From: AP-15 sp963795485
GTDB taxonomy: Bacteria; Pseudomonadota; Alphaproteobacteria; ATCC43930; CGMCC-115725
NCBI GenBank assembly: GCA_963795485.1
Contig: CAWCIL010000008.1
Coordinates: 1,488,001 to 1,552,000 of the forward strand
Reading direction: 5' to 3'
Length of the DNA stretch: 64,000 nt
Position 1 is the stretch's first letter. Each line of letters starts with the position of its first letter. Position numbers and translations under genes: made by a program. Positions 28,426 through 36,658 of this stretch are shown piece by piece. The notes beneath the pieces were generated by a model that did not search any database, was not told the DNA's origin, and saw only the letters and a program-made list of their open reading frames with translations.

Positions 28426-28804
28426 CGTTCCACCGTAGGCGGGCGCGCAGGGCCGCGACGGGCAAAACCGCAATCGCGGTCGCCCTTCCCTGCATTGCCG
28501 CGACGCAAGCGCCATACCAACCTCGAACCCTTCGCCGCCAAGGCTTCGCGCATCAGCAAACCGGCCGGTTGCGCGCCGCTCTGTCAGATAACCTCTTGCT
28601 CTCGCCGGATCGACGATGTCAACGAGATTCAAGCAACCTGCACGGTTGGCTATTTATTGGGCGATTTGGATAAATTTTCAGCGTTGCCAAGGCTGAAAGC
28701 GCGCATCTTTGCCGCTCAACCCGGCGGGCCGGAAGAACTCTTCACGCTCCGCTCGGGTCGGTGCCGAATCAGCCGTGGGTAGGCCCGGACATCCCGAACC
28801 GGGA
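28426..28804. other. Intergenic region upstream of the porin gene
   Basis: About 380 bases between the porin start and the SDR gene. It is AT-richer near 28660-28685, where promoter elements for the porin could lie, but no clear -35/-10 pair is present. No gene is supported. Confidence 0.4.
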
Positions 28805-29557
28805 TCAGCCGCGGCCGATATAGGGCATCTTGGTCGCCATCACCGTCATGAATTGGACATTTGCCTCGAGCGGCAGGGTGGCCATGTAGACGACGGCGCG
28901 GGCGACGTGCTCGACCTCCATGCGCGGCTCGGCCTCGACCCGGCCGGTCGCCTGCAGCCGGCCCCGTGCCGTGTCCTCGTTGCGCGTCGTCGCGGCATTG
29001 CCGATGTCGATCTGGCCGCAGGCGATGTCATACGGACGGCCATCAAGCGACAGCGAGCGGGTGAGCCCGGTCAGCGCGTGCTTGGTCGCGACATAGGGGG
29101 TGGAGTTGCGCCGCGGCGCATGGGCCGAGACCGATCCGTTGTTGATGATGCGCCCGCCCTGCGGATCCTGGCTCTTCATCATGCGAAAGGCGTGCTGCGC
29201 GCACAGGAACGAGCCGGTCAGATTGACCGCGACGACATTCGACCACTGCTCGAAGGTCAGGTCCTCAAACGGGATGCCGCGGGTGCTGATGCCGGCGTTG
29301 TTGAACAGCAGATCGATGCGGCCATAGGTGCTTTTGACGGCGTCGAACAATGCCGCTATCGCCGCCGGGTCGGAGACGTCGGTCGGCACCACCAGCGTGT
29401 GCGGCACTTTCGCCAGGGCCGCGGTCTCGTGGAGCATGTCGCGGCGCCGGCCGGCGAGCACCACGGCGAAACCGGCCTCGACCAACGCCAGCGAAGCGGC
29501 GCGGCCGATGCCGCTCCCGGCCCCGGTGACGACGGCGATTTTTCCCGCTGTTTCCAT
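28805..29557 (-). CDS. SDR-family NAD(P)-dependent oxidoreductase
   Basis: A 250-residue classical short-chain dehydrogenase. The cofactor motif is VVTGAGSGIGRAASLAL, with LLFNNAGIST, the catalytic Ser region IINNGSVSAHAPR, and YVATKHALTGL as the YxxxK motif. Substrate cannot be deduced. The gene is followed 19 bases upstream by the end of pdxY on the same strand, so co-transcription is possible. Confidence 0.88.
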   Translation of the reverse strand: METAGKIAVVTGAGSGIGRAASLALVEAGFAVVLAGRRRDMLHETAALAKVPHTLVVPTDVSDPAAIAALFDAVKSTYGRIDLLFNNAGISTRGIPFEDLTFEQWSNVVAVNLTGSFLCAQHAFRMMKSQDPQGGRIINNGSVSAHAPRRNSTPYVATKHALTGLTRSLSLDGRPYDIACGQIDIGNAATTRNEDTARGRLQATGRVEAEPRMEVEHVARAVVYMATLPLEANVQFMTVMATKMPYIGRG

Positions 29558-29576
29558 CGGCTTGTCCCTCTCCGGT

Positions 29577-30420
29577 TTAGAGTTTTTGTGGAAGGATCAT
29601 CCTGCTGGGCGCGACCAGCTCGTCCTGCGCGGGGATCAGCGCCAGCTCGCCGCCGCCGGCGCGCAATGTCGCCTCGACCACGCCCCAGATCGCCGAGACC
29701 GTGACGGAAAGCGCCTCGGGCACCGGCCTTCCTTGCAGCAGCCAGCCGAGAAAGAGGGCGGCGACCGCATCGCCGCACCCGGTGGCTTCAATCGGCAGCC
29801 GCGGGGTCTCGACCCACCAGGCCCCGTCGGGTCCGGCTGCGAGCACGGCGAGCCGATCGGGAGCCGGTTCGAGGCTGGTGACGAGAACGATGCCCGGTCC
29901 TCGCCGGCGCAGCGCCTGGACCGCGGCCAAGGCGTCGCCGAGGCTGCCGATCCGGCTGCCGGTCAGCCATTCGAGCTCGAAGCGGTTGGGAGTGACGATG
30001 TCGGCGGTCGCGAGCGCCCGGTCGCGATAGAATTCTGGAACGCCGGTGCCGACATACCAGCCCGGCGCGAAGTCGCCCATGACCGGGTCGCAGCAATAGA
30101 GCGCGCGCGGGTTCGCCCGCTTGACCCTGGCGACGATGTCGATCAGCACCGGGCCCATTTCGGGCTCGCCCAGATAGCCCGACAGCACCGCGTCGCAGCG
30201 CCGGAGCACGCCCAGCTCGGCGATGCCCTCGAACAGCGACGCGAGCTCGTGCGCCGGCACCGCCGCACCGCGCCACCTGCCGTAACCGGTATGGTTCGAG
30301 AACGCGACGGTATTCAAGCGACCAGGTCTCGATCCCCAAACGCTGCAGCGGAAACAGGGCCGCACAATTGCCGACATGGCCGCAGGCGACCCAGGATTGG
30401 ACCGAGAGAACTGTCGGCAT
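29577..30420 (-). CDS. pdxY: Pyridoxal kinase, apparent frameshift near 30327
   Basis: The start at 30420 gives MPTVLSVQSWVACGHVGNCAALFPLQRLGIETW, the typical PdxY N-terminus with the substrate loop (SxVxxGHVGN). After ETW an extra base near 30327 shifts the frame. The other frame continues LNTVAFSNHTGYGRWRG and the complete C-terminal part: YCCDPVMGDFAPGWYVG, TPNRFELEWLTG, and the ATP/anion hole IEATGCGDAVAALFLGWLLQG with the catalytic Asp. PdxY phosphorylates pyridoxal in cofactor salvage. The gene starts 1 base after the stop of the small membrane protein gene, indicating an operon. Confidence 0.88.
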
Positions 30421-30421
30421 G

Positions 30422-30862
30422 TCACGGCACGTGCGAATTCAGGCGATCGAAGACCCGCTTGATGTCGAGGAAAATAATCGCGGCGCTGATCACGAAGAGC
30501 CCCAGCCCGGCACCGTGCAGGCTGCCATAGGGCCAGTCATGGGCAACGAACAGGCCGACGATCCCGATCACGGTGAACAGCGGGATCGCCACCGCCAGGC
30601 TCGCCATGTCGTCGACCAGCAGAAAATTGCGCCAGTCCGGATCGCCGCCGTCGAAGCGCTGCTTCAGCCGCAGAAAGGCGAGCGCCAGCGCGCCAAGCAT
30701 CAACACCAGGCCGCAGCCGTAATCGCCGGGTCGCACGTCGGTGCTGGCGGCAAACGCGCCAATCGCAACGCACAGCGCGAGGATGACGAACTGCAGCCAA
30801 AAGCCGAGCCACGGCCACAACGCCCGCTCGGCCGGCTGCGGTGTTCGGCTCGTCTCGGCCAT
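30422..30862 (-). CDS. Small four-helix membrane protein of unknown function
   Basis: A 146-residue integral membrane protein with four hydrophobic segments (LGFWLQFVILALCVAIGAFA, GLVLMLGALALAFLRL, SLAVAIPLFTVIGIVGLFV and LGLFVISAAIIFLDIKRVF). The ATG at 30862 has GGAGG 6 bases upstream, which fixes the start. It precedes pdxY by one base. I do not recognise the family. Confidence 0.65.
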   Translation of the reverse strand: MAETSRTPQPAERALWPWLGFWLQFVILALCVAIGAFAASTDVRPGDYGCGLVLMLGALALAFLRLKQRFDGGDPDWRNFLLVDDMASLAVAIPLFTVIGIVGLFVAHDWPYGSLHGAGLGLFVISAAIIFLDIKRVFDRLNSHVP

Positions 30863-31177
30863 GCCCCATCCTCCGACAGCCGCGGACCGGCTCCGTTCCG
30901 AGCCTCGGAGCGACAATGCACACCGGCTGGCTGCGGTCGCAACCGATTATGACGCGGTGGCGAGGGGGTCAATCTCTGACGATGTGGCTGCTCGCCTCGG
31001 CCGAGGGCGCGCGGCGACCTGAGGCGCGGCCATCGACAGAACTCTCCCATTGTCGCAGGCGGCGCTGCTTCCCACCCGTTTGCGGGCGAGATCCATGCCG
31101 TACGGACTTGCCGATCGGCGGCCTGGCGGGCAGATCGGCGGTGCAACGAGCCCGGCTGCGGGTATAATCGACGCGGA
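30863..31177. other. Divergent intergenic region
   Basis: The 315 bases between the small membrane protein gene and the CitE-like gene carry no supported gene or repeat. The right end holds the TATAAT listed separately. Confidence 0.4.
31163..31168 (+). promoter_or_regulatory. Consensus TATAAT -10 box just ahead of the CitE-like gene
   Basis: A perfect -10 hexamer lies 9 bases before the ATG at 31178. Transcription from it would begin at about 31174-31177, giving a leaderless or nearly leaderless mRNA. No good -35 is seen. Confidence 0.35.
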
Positions 31178-32071
31178 ATGGCAATCCCGCAGACACCGCT
31201 GCTTCGCCCCCGCCGCAGCGCGCTGTTCGTGCCGGGCTCGAACCCGCGGGCCCTGGCGAGGGCGCGCGCGTTGCCGGCCGACGCTCTGATCTTCGATCTC
31301 GAAGACGCGGTGGCGCCCGCCGCGAAGGAGGAGGCGCGCGCAGCTGTAGCTGCCGCGCTGGCGGCCGGAGGCTACGGCGCCAGCGAACGGGTGTTGCGCG
31401 TCAATGCCCTCGATACCCCTTGGGGTCACGCCGATCTCAGCGCCGCGGCGGCGATGCCGCTCGATGCGGTGCTGCTGCCGAAGGTCGAAAGCGCCGACCG
31501 GGTGCGCCTCGCGGCAACGCTGCTCGAAGCGCTGGGAGCGCCGCCGGAGCGCGCGGTGTGGTGCATGGTCGAGACGCCGCTCGGCATCCTGAACGCCGGC
31601 GAAATCGCGGCGGCGAGCCCGCTTGTCGCGGCTTTGGTGGTGGGCACCTCGGATCTGACCAACGACCTCCACGCGACTCACACGGCCGATCGCCTGCCGT
31701 TGCTGCCGGCGCTCGGGCTGAGCCTCCTCGCCGCCCGTGCCCATGGGTTGGCGGCGCTCGACGGCGTCCACCTCGATCTTGACGACGACGAGGGGTTTGC
31801 GCGCGCCTGCCGTCAGGGGCGCGAGCTCGGCTTCGACGGCAAGACGCTGATCCATCCGAAGCAGATCGAGGACGCCAACCGGGTGTTTGCGCCGGGCGCC
31901 GAAGAGCTCGCCTGGTCGCGGCGGGCCATCGCCGCGCATGAAGCGGCCGTCGCGCGCGGCCAGGGGGTCGCGGTCGTCGACGGCAGGCTCGTCGAAAATC
32001 TGCATGTCGAGCATGCCCGCCGGATCGTCGCGATCGCCGAGGAGATCGCCCCGATCGCCGGCGCACCGTGA
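31178..32071 (+). CDS. HpcH/HpaI-fold CoA ester lyase (CitE/malyl-CoA lyase-like)
   Basis: A 297-residue TIM-barrel lyase of the citrate lyase beta/malyl-CoA lyase family. The N-terminus RRSALFVPGSNPRALARARALPADALIFDLEDAVAP is diagnostic, with the metal Glu/Asp in FDLEDAV, RVNALDTPWGHADL, LLPKVESADRV, and MVETPLGILNAGEI followed by GTSDLTNDL. The C-terminus HPKQIEDANRVFAP completes the fold. Likely cleaves or forms a 3-hydroxyacyl-CoA such as malyl-CoA or citramalyl-CoA. The succinate dehydrogenase operon lies downstream, but the gap of 236 bases with its own promoter suggests separate expression. Confidence 0.87.
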   Translation: MAIPQTPLLRPRRSALFVPGSNPRALARARALPADALIFDLEDAVAPAAKEEARAAVAAALAAGGYGASERVLRVNALDTPWGHADLSAAAAMPLDAVLLPKVESADRVRLAATLLEALGAPPERAVWCMVETPLGILNAGEIAAASPLVAALVVGTSDLTNDLHATHTADRLPLLPALGLSLLAARAHGLAALDGVHLDLDDDEGFARACRQGRELGFDGKTLIHPKQIEDANRVFAPGAEELAWSRRAIAAHEAAVARGQGVAVVDGRLVENLHVEHARRIVAIAEEIAPIAGAP

Positions 32072-32095
32072 AATGCCGCATTGCGCGAGCGTCCG

Positions 32096-32124
32096 TTGAC
32101 ACCTCCCGGCACGCGGTCTAAGTC
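32096..32124 (+). promoter_or_regulatory. Candidate promoter of the sdh operon
   Basis: A perfect TTGACA lies at 32096-32101. The segment TCTAAGTC at 117-124 provides a -10 candidate at 15-17 bases. It is about 190 bases before sdhC and the only good hexamer in this gap. Confidence 0.45.
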
Positions 32125-32307
32125 ACGCGCGTGGGCGCCGCATGTTGCGCTGCGCCATGTTCGGCGAGGATGCGATGCCTGCGATGACCTGCGGCGCCGG
32201 GCGAAGGATGCCCCGGCAGTGCGGCCGGTGCCGCCGGTCCCGCGGGACGTGACGGCGCCGGACGCGACCGCTTCGGCGCATCTTTTCCATTTCAGCTCAA
32301 ACCGCAG

Positions 32308-32700
32308 ATGAGATCCGCCGACCGGCCGCTGTCGCCGCACCTTCAGGTCTATCGCTGGCAGCTCACCTCGGTCCTGTCGATCCTGCACCGCGCCGCCGGC
32401 GTGGCGTTGAGCATCGGCGGGGTCGTGCTGGTGTGGTGGCTCGTCGCGGCCGCTTCAGGCCCGGAGGCCTACGACGCAGTCGCCGGTTTTCTCGGCTCGT
32501 GGTTCGGCATCGTTTTGCTGCTCGGTTGGAGCCTCGCGCTGTTCTACCACCTGTGCAACGGCATCCGGCACCTGGTCTGGGATACCGGTCACGCCCTCGA
32601 TCTCCAATCCGTCTATGTCGGCGGCTGGCTCGTCGTCGCCGCGGCGACGGCCCTGACCGCGATCGCCTGGGTCGCCGGGATTTCGCGCTGGGTCGGCTGA
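32308..32700 (+). CDS. sdhC: Succinate dehydrogenase cytochrome b556 subunit
   Basis: A 130-residue membrane anchor of complex II. Family features: RPLSPHLQVYRWQLTSVLSILHRAAGVAL, containing the quinone-site Ser and Arg, and YHLCNGIRHLVWDTG, with the heme b axial His. Three transmembrane helices are visible. It begins the operon sdhC-sdhD-sdhA-sdhB and its stop overlaps the ATG of sdhD by one base. Confidence 0.92.
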   Translation: MRSADRPLSPHLQVYRWQLTSVLSILHRAAGVALSIGGVVLVWWLVAAASGPEAYDAVAGFLGSWFGIVLLLGWSLALFYHLCNGIRHLVWDTGHALDLQSVYVGGWLVVAAATALTAIAWVAGISRWVG

Positions 32701-33095
32701 TGGCGCCATCGCGGATGCGTTCGCCCTTGGGCCGCGCGATCGGCCTCGGTTCGGCGAAGGAAGGGGCCGAGCCCTGGCTGGCACAGCGCATCACCGCGGT
32801 GGCGCTGGTGCCGCTGGCGCTATGGTTCGTGGCGGCGCTGATCGGCCTCCTCGGCGCCGATTTCGACACCGTGCAGGGTTGGGTCGGCCGGCCGTTGCCG
32901 GCGGTCCTGCTGGTGCTGCTGCTGATCGCGACTTTTTATCACGCGGCACTCGGGCTCCAGGTGGTGATCGAGGATTATATCCATGCCGAGCTCGCGAGGA
33001 TCGGCCTGGTGATCCTCGTCCGGCTGGGCTGCGTCGCCTTTGCCGTCGCCGGGATCGTCGCCGTGCTGAGCCTGGCGCTCGGGGTCGCGAGCTAG
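32700..33095 (+). CDS. sdhD: Succinate dehydrogenase hydrophobic anchor subunit
   Basis: A 131-residue, three-helix anchor. EPWLAQRITAVALVPLALWFVAAL is the first helix with the conserved Arg, and TFYHAALGLQVVIEDYIHAE holds the heme b His and the Asp-Tyr pair near the quinone site. Translationally coupled to sdhC by TGATG and 18 bases upstream of sdhA. Confidence 0.92.
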   Translation: MAPSRMRSPLGRAIGLGSAKEGAEPWLAQRITAVALVPLALWFVAALIGLLGADFDTVQGWVGRPLPAVLLVLLLIATFYHAALGLQVVIEDYIHAELARIGLVILVRLGCVAFAVAGIVAVLSLALGVAS

Positions 33096-33113
33096 AATAT
33101 CGGGAGTTCTACG

Positions 33114-34907
33114 ATGCCGGCCGCCTACAAGATCACCGACCACAGCTATGACGTCGTCGTCGTCGGCGCCGGTGGGGCCGGGTTGCGCGCGACCTTGGGC
33201 TGCACCATCGAGGGGCTCAAGACCGCCTGCATCAGCAAGGTGTTCCCGACCCGCAGCCATACCGTTGCGGCCCAGGGCGGGGTCGCCGCCGCGCTCGGCA
33301 ATGAGGGCGAAGACGATTGGCGTTGGCACATGTACGACACGGTCAAGGGTTCCGACTGGCTCGGCGACCAGGATGCGATCGAATACATGTGCAGGAACGC
33401 GATCCCGGCGGTGATCGAGCTCGAGCATTTCGGCGTGCCGTTCTCGCGCACCGAGGACGGGCGGATCTATCAGCGGCCGTTTGGCGGCCACATGATGGAT
33501 TACGGCGACGGCGATCCGGCCAAGCGCGCCTGTGCCGCCGCCGACCGCACCGGGCACGCGATCATCCACACCCTCTACCAGCAGTGCCTGCGGCACAACG
33601 CCCAGTTTTTTGTCGAATATTTCGTGCTCGACCTGATCACCGACGATGAGGGCGCCTGCCGCGGGGTCATGGCCTGGTGCCTCGAAGACGGCAGCCTGCA
33701 CCGGTTTCACGCCCATCTGGTGATCCTCGCCACCGGCGGCTACGGCCGCACCTATTTCTGGTGTACCTCGGCCCATACCTGCACCGGCGACGGCAACGCA
33801 ATGGCGTTGCGCGCCGGGTTGCCGTTGCAGGACATGGAGTTCGTGCAGTTCCACCCGACCGGGATCTACGGCGCCGGATGCCTGATCACCGAGGGTGCGC
33901 GCGGCGAGGGCGGCTATCTGACCAACGGCGAGGGCGCGCGCTTTATGGAGGCTTACGCGCCGCACGCCAAGGACCTGGCCTCGCGCGATGTCGTCAGCCG
34001 GGCGATGACGATCGAGATGCGCGAAGGCCGCGGCTGCGGGCCGAACAAGGATTACATCCTGCTGCACCTCGAGCATCTCGAACCGGCGATGCTGCATCAA
34101 CGCCTGCCGGGTATCTCGGAAACCGCGAAGATTTTCGCCAATGTCGACGTGACGCGCGAGCCGATCCCGATCGTGCCGACCGTGCATTACGACATGGGCG
34201 GCATCCCGACCAATTATCACGGCGAGGTGCTGAACCCGTCCGCGGACGACCCCGAGCGGGTGGTGCCGGGGCTGATGGCGATCGGCGAAGCGGCCTGCGT
34301 CTCGGTGCACGGCGCCAACCGGCTCGGCTGCAACTCGCTGCTCGATATCGTCGTCTTCGGCCGCGCCGCCGCCCATCGCGCGGCCGAGCTGATCCGCCCG
34401 GGGATGCCGCACAAGCCGCTGGCGGGCGCTGCCGGCGAGGAAGCGGTGGCCCGGCTCGACGCCGTGCGCCATTCGCAGGGTCCGCGCAAGACCAGCGAGA
34501 TCCGGCTCGACATGCAGCGCGTCATGCAGAGCAACTGCGCCGTCTTTCGCACCGCCGAGGTGCTCAAGGAGGGGGTCGAGCGCATCGACGGCGTGGCCGA
34601 CAGCTTTGCCGATCTCGGCATCACCGACCGCTCGATGATCTGGAACAGCGATCTCGCCGAAGCGCTCGAGCTCGAAAACCTGCTGGAGCAGGCGGTGGTG
34701 ACGCTGCACTCGGCGGAGAACCGCACCGAGAGCCGGGGCGCCCATGCGCGGGAGGACTATCCCGAGCGCGACGACGAGAAGTGGCTCAAGCACACGGTGG
34801 TGTGGCTCGATGCCGATGGCAAGGTGAAGACCGGCTATCGCCCGGTTCACCTCTACACCCTATCCAACGAGGTGCAGCCCTTCCCGCCCAAGGCGCGGGT
34901 TTATTGA
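33114..34907 (+). CDS. sdhA: Succinate dehydrogenase flavoprotein subunit
   Basis: A 597-residue flavoprotein, full family length. The dinucleotide fold is YDVVVVGAGGAGLRATLG; the covalent FAD attachment His49 is in TRSHTVAAQGGVAAALGN; the substrate site is QFHPTGIYGAGCLITEGARGEGG and the catalytic Arg lies in the SRAMTIEMREGRGCG region. The carboxylate-binding HxxR-type loop VHGANRLGCNSLLD is present and the C-terminus HTVVWLDADGKV...YTLSNEVQPFPPKARVY is typical. Oxidises succinate to fumarate in the TCA cycle. The frame is intact. Confidence 0.96.
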   Translation: MPAAYKITDHSYDVVVVGAGGAGLRATLGCTIEGLKTACISKVFPTRSHTVAAQGGVAAALGNEGEDDWRWHMYDTVKGSDWLGDQDAIEYMCRNAIPAVIELEHFGVPFSRTEDGRIYQRPFGGHMMDYGDGDPAKRACAAADRTGHAIIHTLYQQCLRHNAQFFVEYFVLDLITDDEGACRGVMAWCLEDGSLHRFHAHLVILATGGYGRTYFWCTSAHTCTGDGNAMALRAGLPLQDMEFVQFHPTGIYGAGCLITEGARGEGGYLTNGEGARFMEAYAPHAKDLASRDVVSRAMTIEMREGRGCGPNKDYILLHLEHLEPAMLHQRLPGISETAKIFANVDVTREPIPIVPTVHYDMGGIPTNYHGEVLNPSADDPERVVPGLMAIGEAACVSVHGANRLGCNSLLDIVVFGRAAAHRAAELIRPGMPHKPLAGAAGEEAVARLDAVRHSQGPRKTSEIRLDMQRVMQSNCAVFRTAEVLKEGVERIDGVADSFADLGITDRSMIWNSDLAEALELENLLEQAVVTLHSAENRTESRGAHAREDYPERDDEKWLKHTVVWLDADGKVKTGYRPVHLYTLSNEVQPFPPKARVY

Positions 34908-34929
34908 TGCCCAGTTGTATTCGCACCAT

Positions 34930-35046
34930 CCGCCGTCGCCCCGGCGCCGGCGGGGGTCCAGGGACGACCGCTCCGGGCCTTGCAGCCTCCTGTTCAAGCC
35001 AGGGGCAGGCTCTGGCTTCCCGCTTTTGCGCGAATGACGGAATGTG
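34930..35046. repeat. REP-like composite repeat between sdhA and sdhB
   Basis: Between the sdhA stop and sdhB start lie about 155 bases containing 'cgtcgccccggcgccgg...gggtccaggga' joined to '...cttcccgcttttgcgcgaatgacgg'. Both halves are pieces of the widespread alphaproteobacterial intergenic repeats. The element splits an operon in which sdhA and sdhB are usually close together. Confidence 0.6.
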
Positions 35047-35062
35047 GTGGTAAGGCATCGCG

Positions 35063-35842
35063 ATGGCTGAATTCACCCTGCCGGCAAATTCGAAACCCGG
35101 CGTCGGCAAAAGCGTCGCGGCACCGCCGGAAGCGACGCGGGTGCGCGAGTTCAGGATCTATCGCTGGAATCCCGACGACGGCAAAAACCCGGTCGTCGAC
35201 AGCTTTGCGATCGATCTCGACCAATGCGGTCCGATGGTCCTCGACGCACTGATCAAGATCAAAAACGAGATCGATACGACCCTGGCCTTTCGCCGCTCAT
35301 GTCGGGAGGGGGTGTGCGGCTCGTGCGCGATGAACATCGACGGCGTCAACACGCTCGCCTGCATCAAGGCGATCGACGACATCCGCGGGCCGGTGCGCAT
35401 CTATCCGCTGCCGCATCTGAGCGTGATCAAGGATTTGGTCCCGGACCTGACCCACCTTACCGCGCAATACCAGTCGATCCGCCCGTGGCTGCAGACCGAA
35501 AGTGCGGCGTCGCCCGACCGCGAGCAGCCGCAATCGGTCGAAGAGCGGGACCAGCTCGACGGGCTGTGGGAATGCATCCTCTGCTTCTGCTGCTCGACCG
35601 CCTGCCCGAGCTACTGGTGGAACGAGGACCGCTATCTGGGGCCGGCGATCTTGCTGCAGGCCTATCGCTGGATTGCCGACAGTCGCGACGAGGCGACCGG
35701 CGAGCGGCTCGACGCGCTCGAAGACCCGTTTCGGCTCTACCGCTGCCACACCATCATGAACTGCACCCGCACTTGCCCCAAGGGCCTCAACCCGGCCAAG
35801 GCCATCGCCGAGATCAAAAAGCTGATGGTGCTGCGCCGATGA
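35063..35842 (+). CDS. sdhB: Succinate dehydrogenase iron-sulfur subunit
   Basis: A 259-residue subunit with all three cluster motifs: the [2Fe-2S] site CREGVCGSCAMNIDG plus LAC; the [4Fe-4S] site CILCFCCSTACPSYWWN; and the [3Fe-4S] site with CHTIMNCTRTCPKGLNP. It passes electrons from SdhA to quinone at SdhCD. The N-terminal tail EFTLPANSKPGVGKSVAAPP is longer than in most homologues. The start at 35063 is preceded by GGTAAGGCATCGCG. Confidence 0.95.
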   Translation: MAEFTLPANSKPGVGKSVAAPPEATRVREFRIYRWNPDDGKNPVVDSFAIDLDQCGPMVLDALIKIKNEIDTTLAFRRSCREGVCGSCAMNIDGVNTLACIKAIDDIRGPVRIYPLPHLSVIKDLVPDLTHLTAQYQSIRPWLQTESAASPDREQPQSVEERDQLDGLWECILCFCCSTACPSYWWNEDRYLGPAILLQAYRWIADSRDEATGERLDALEDPFRLYRCHTIMNCTRTCPKGLNPAKAIAEIKKLMVLRR

Positions 35843-36123
35843 GCTGAGGCACCATCTATCGATGGGCGCCGGATAAACCCGAGCGGCATTTGACAGCGGC
35901 AGCGCCCGCGCAACCTGGTGAACCGTTGCGAATTTGACCCGCTCGGTGTGACCGCTCAACGTGCAAGTGCGCCTCCGATGTTTCGACTTTACCCTCCTTA
36001 TAGTTGAGTTTTGTCTACAGAGCGTGTAACCTCGCGCGACTGGGTTGGTGATATTGTGAGTGGGTTTCGGAGTATAGGCGCAAATAGCGTTTCGACGATC
36101 AACTGTTGCGAACGGGGGAGAGA

Positions 36124-36657
36124 ATGCCCAAGATTAATTCTCCTGATCCAGACCGCTTGGTGCAGTCAGTAGAGAGCGTCGCCCAGCAAAGCGCCGACGC
36201 AATAGCATCGTTCTCCGGTTTGTCAGAAGCGGATTTGTTCGCCGCTTTGGCGCAGCGAATGGGGCAGGTTGTTCAAGGGTCGAGTGCGATCGCGGATATT
36301 TCGGCGCCGGTCGATGTAGACGATTTGCTTCGCGATACGATCAGCCAGGGGGTAGGCCGCCGCGTGTTCAAACGCTGGAGCTTGGCGCTGCACAATTTCC
36401 TTTGCGGATCCGGAAACGAGGATCAGGCGCTTCGCGCTCGCCTGATGAGCGCGTTGACCGGTAAAGAGGGGGGTGCGGTCGCGTTGATCGCAGGTACGCT
36501 GGTCGCGGCGTTCGGTGCCTCCCCGGCCATCGCTGCTCTCGTCGCAACGCTGGTCATGCGCGTGGTAATCGCCCCGGCCGCGGAAGAGATCTGTGAGACT
36601 TGGGCTAAATCGCTCGATTTGCCGCGAACCGGAGGAAGGCGGCCTCTCAGGAGATAA
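36124..36657 (+). CDS. Small helical protein with hydrophobic C-terminus, first gene of the CHAT cassette
   Basis: A 177-residue protein with no family I recognise. Residues 1-110 are amphipathic helices (SVESVAQQSADAIASFSGL, DLFAALAQRMGQVVQ). Residues 117-151 form one or two hydrophobic helices, GGAVALIAGTLVAAFGASP then AIAALVATLVMRVVIAP, with a glycine/alanine-rich hairpin, followed by an acidic/basic tail. GGGGAGAG precedes the ATG. It overlaps nothing, but the CHAT gene begins 1 base after its stop, so the two are almost certainly co-translated. It could be a membrane-acting partner or substrate of the protease; that is inference. Confidence 0.6.
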   Translation: MPKINSPDPDRLVQSVESVAQQSADAIASFSGLSEADLFAALAQRMGQVVQGSSAIADISAPVDVDDLLRDTISQGVGRRVFKRWSLALHNFLCGSGNEDQALRARLMSALTGKEGGAVALIAGTLVAAFGASPAIAALVATLVMRVVIAPAAEEICETWAKSLDLPRTGGRRPLRR

Positions 36658-36658
36658 C

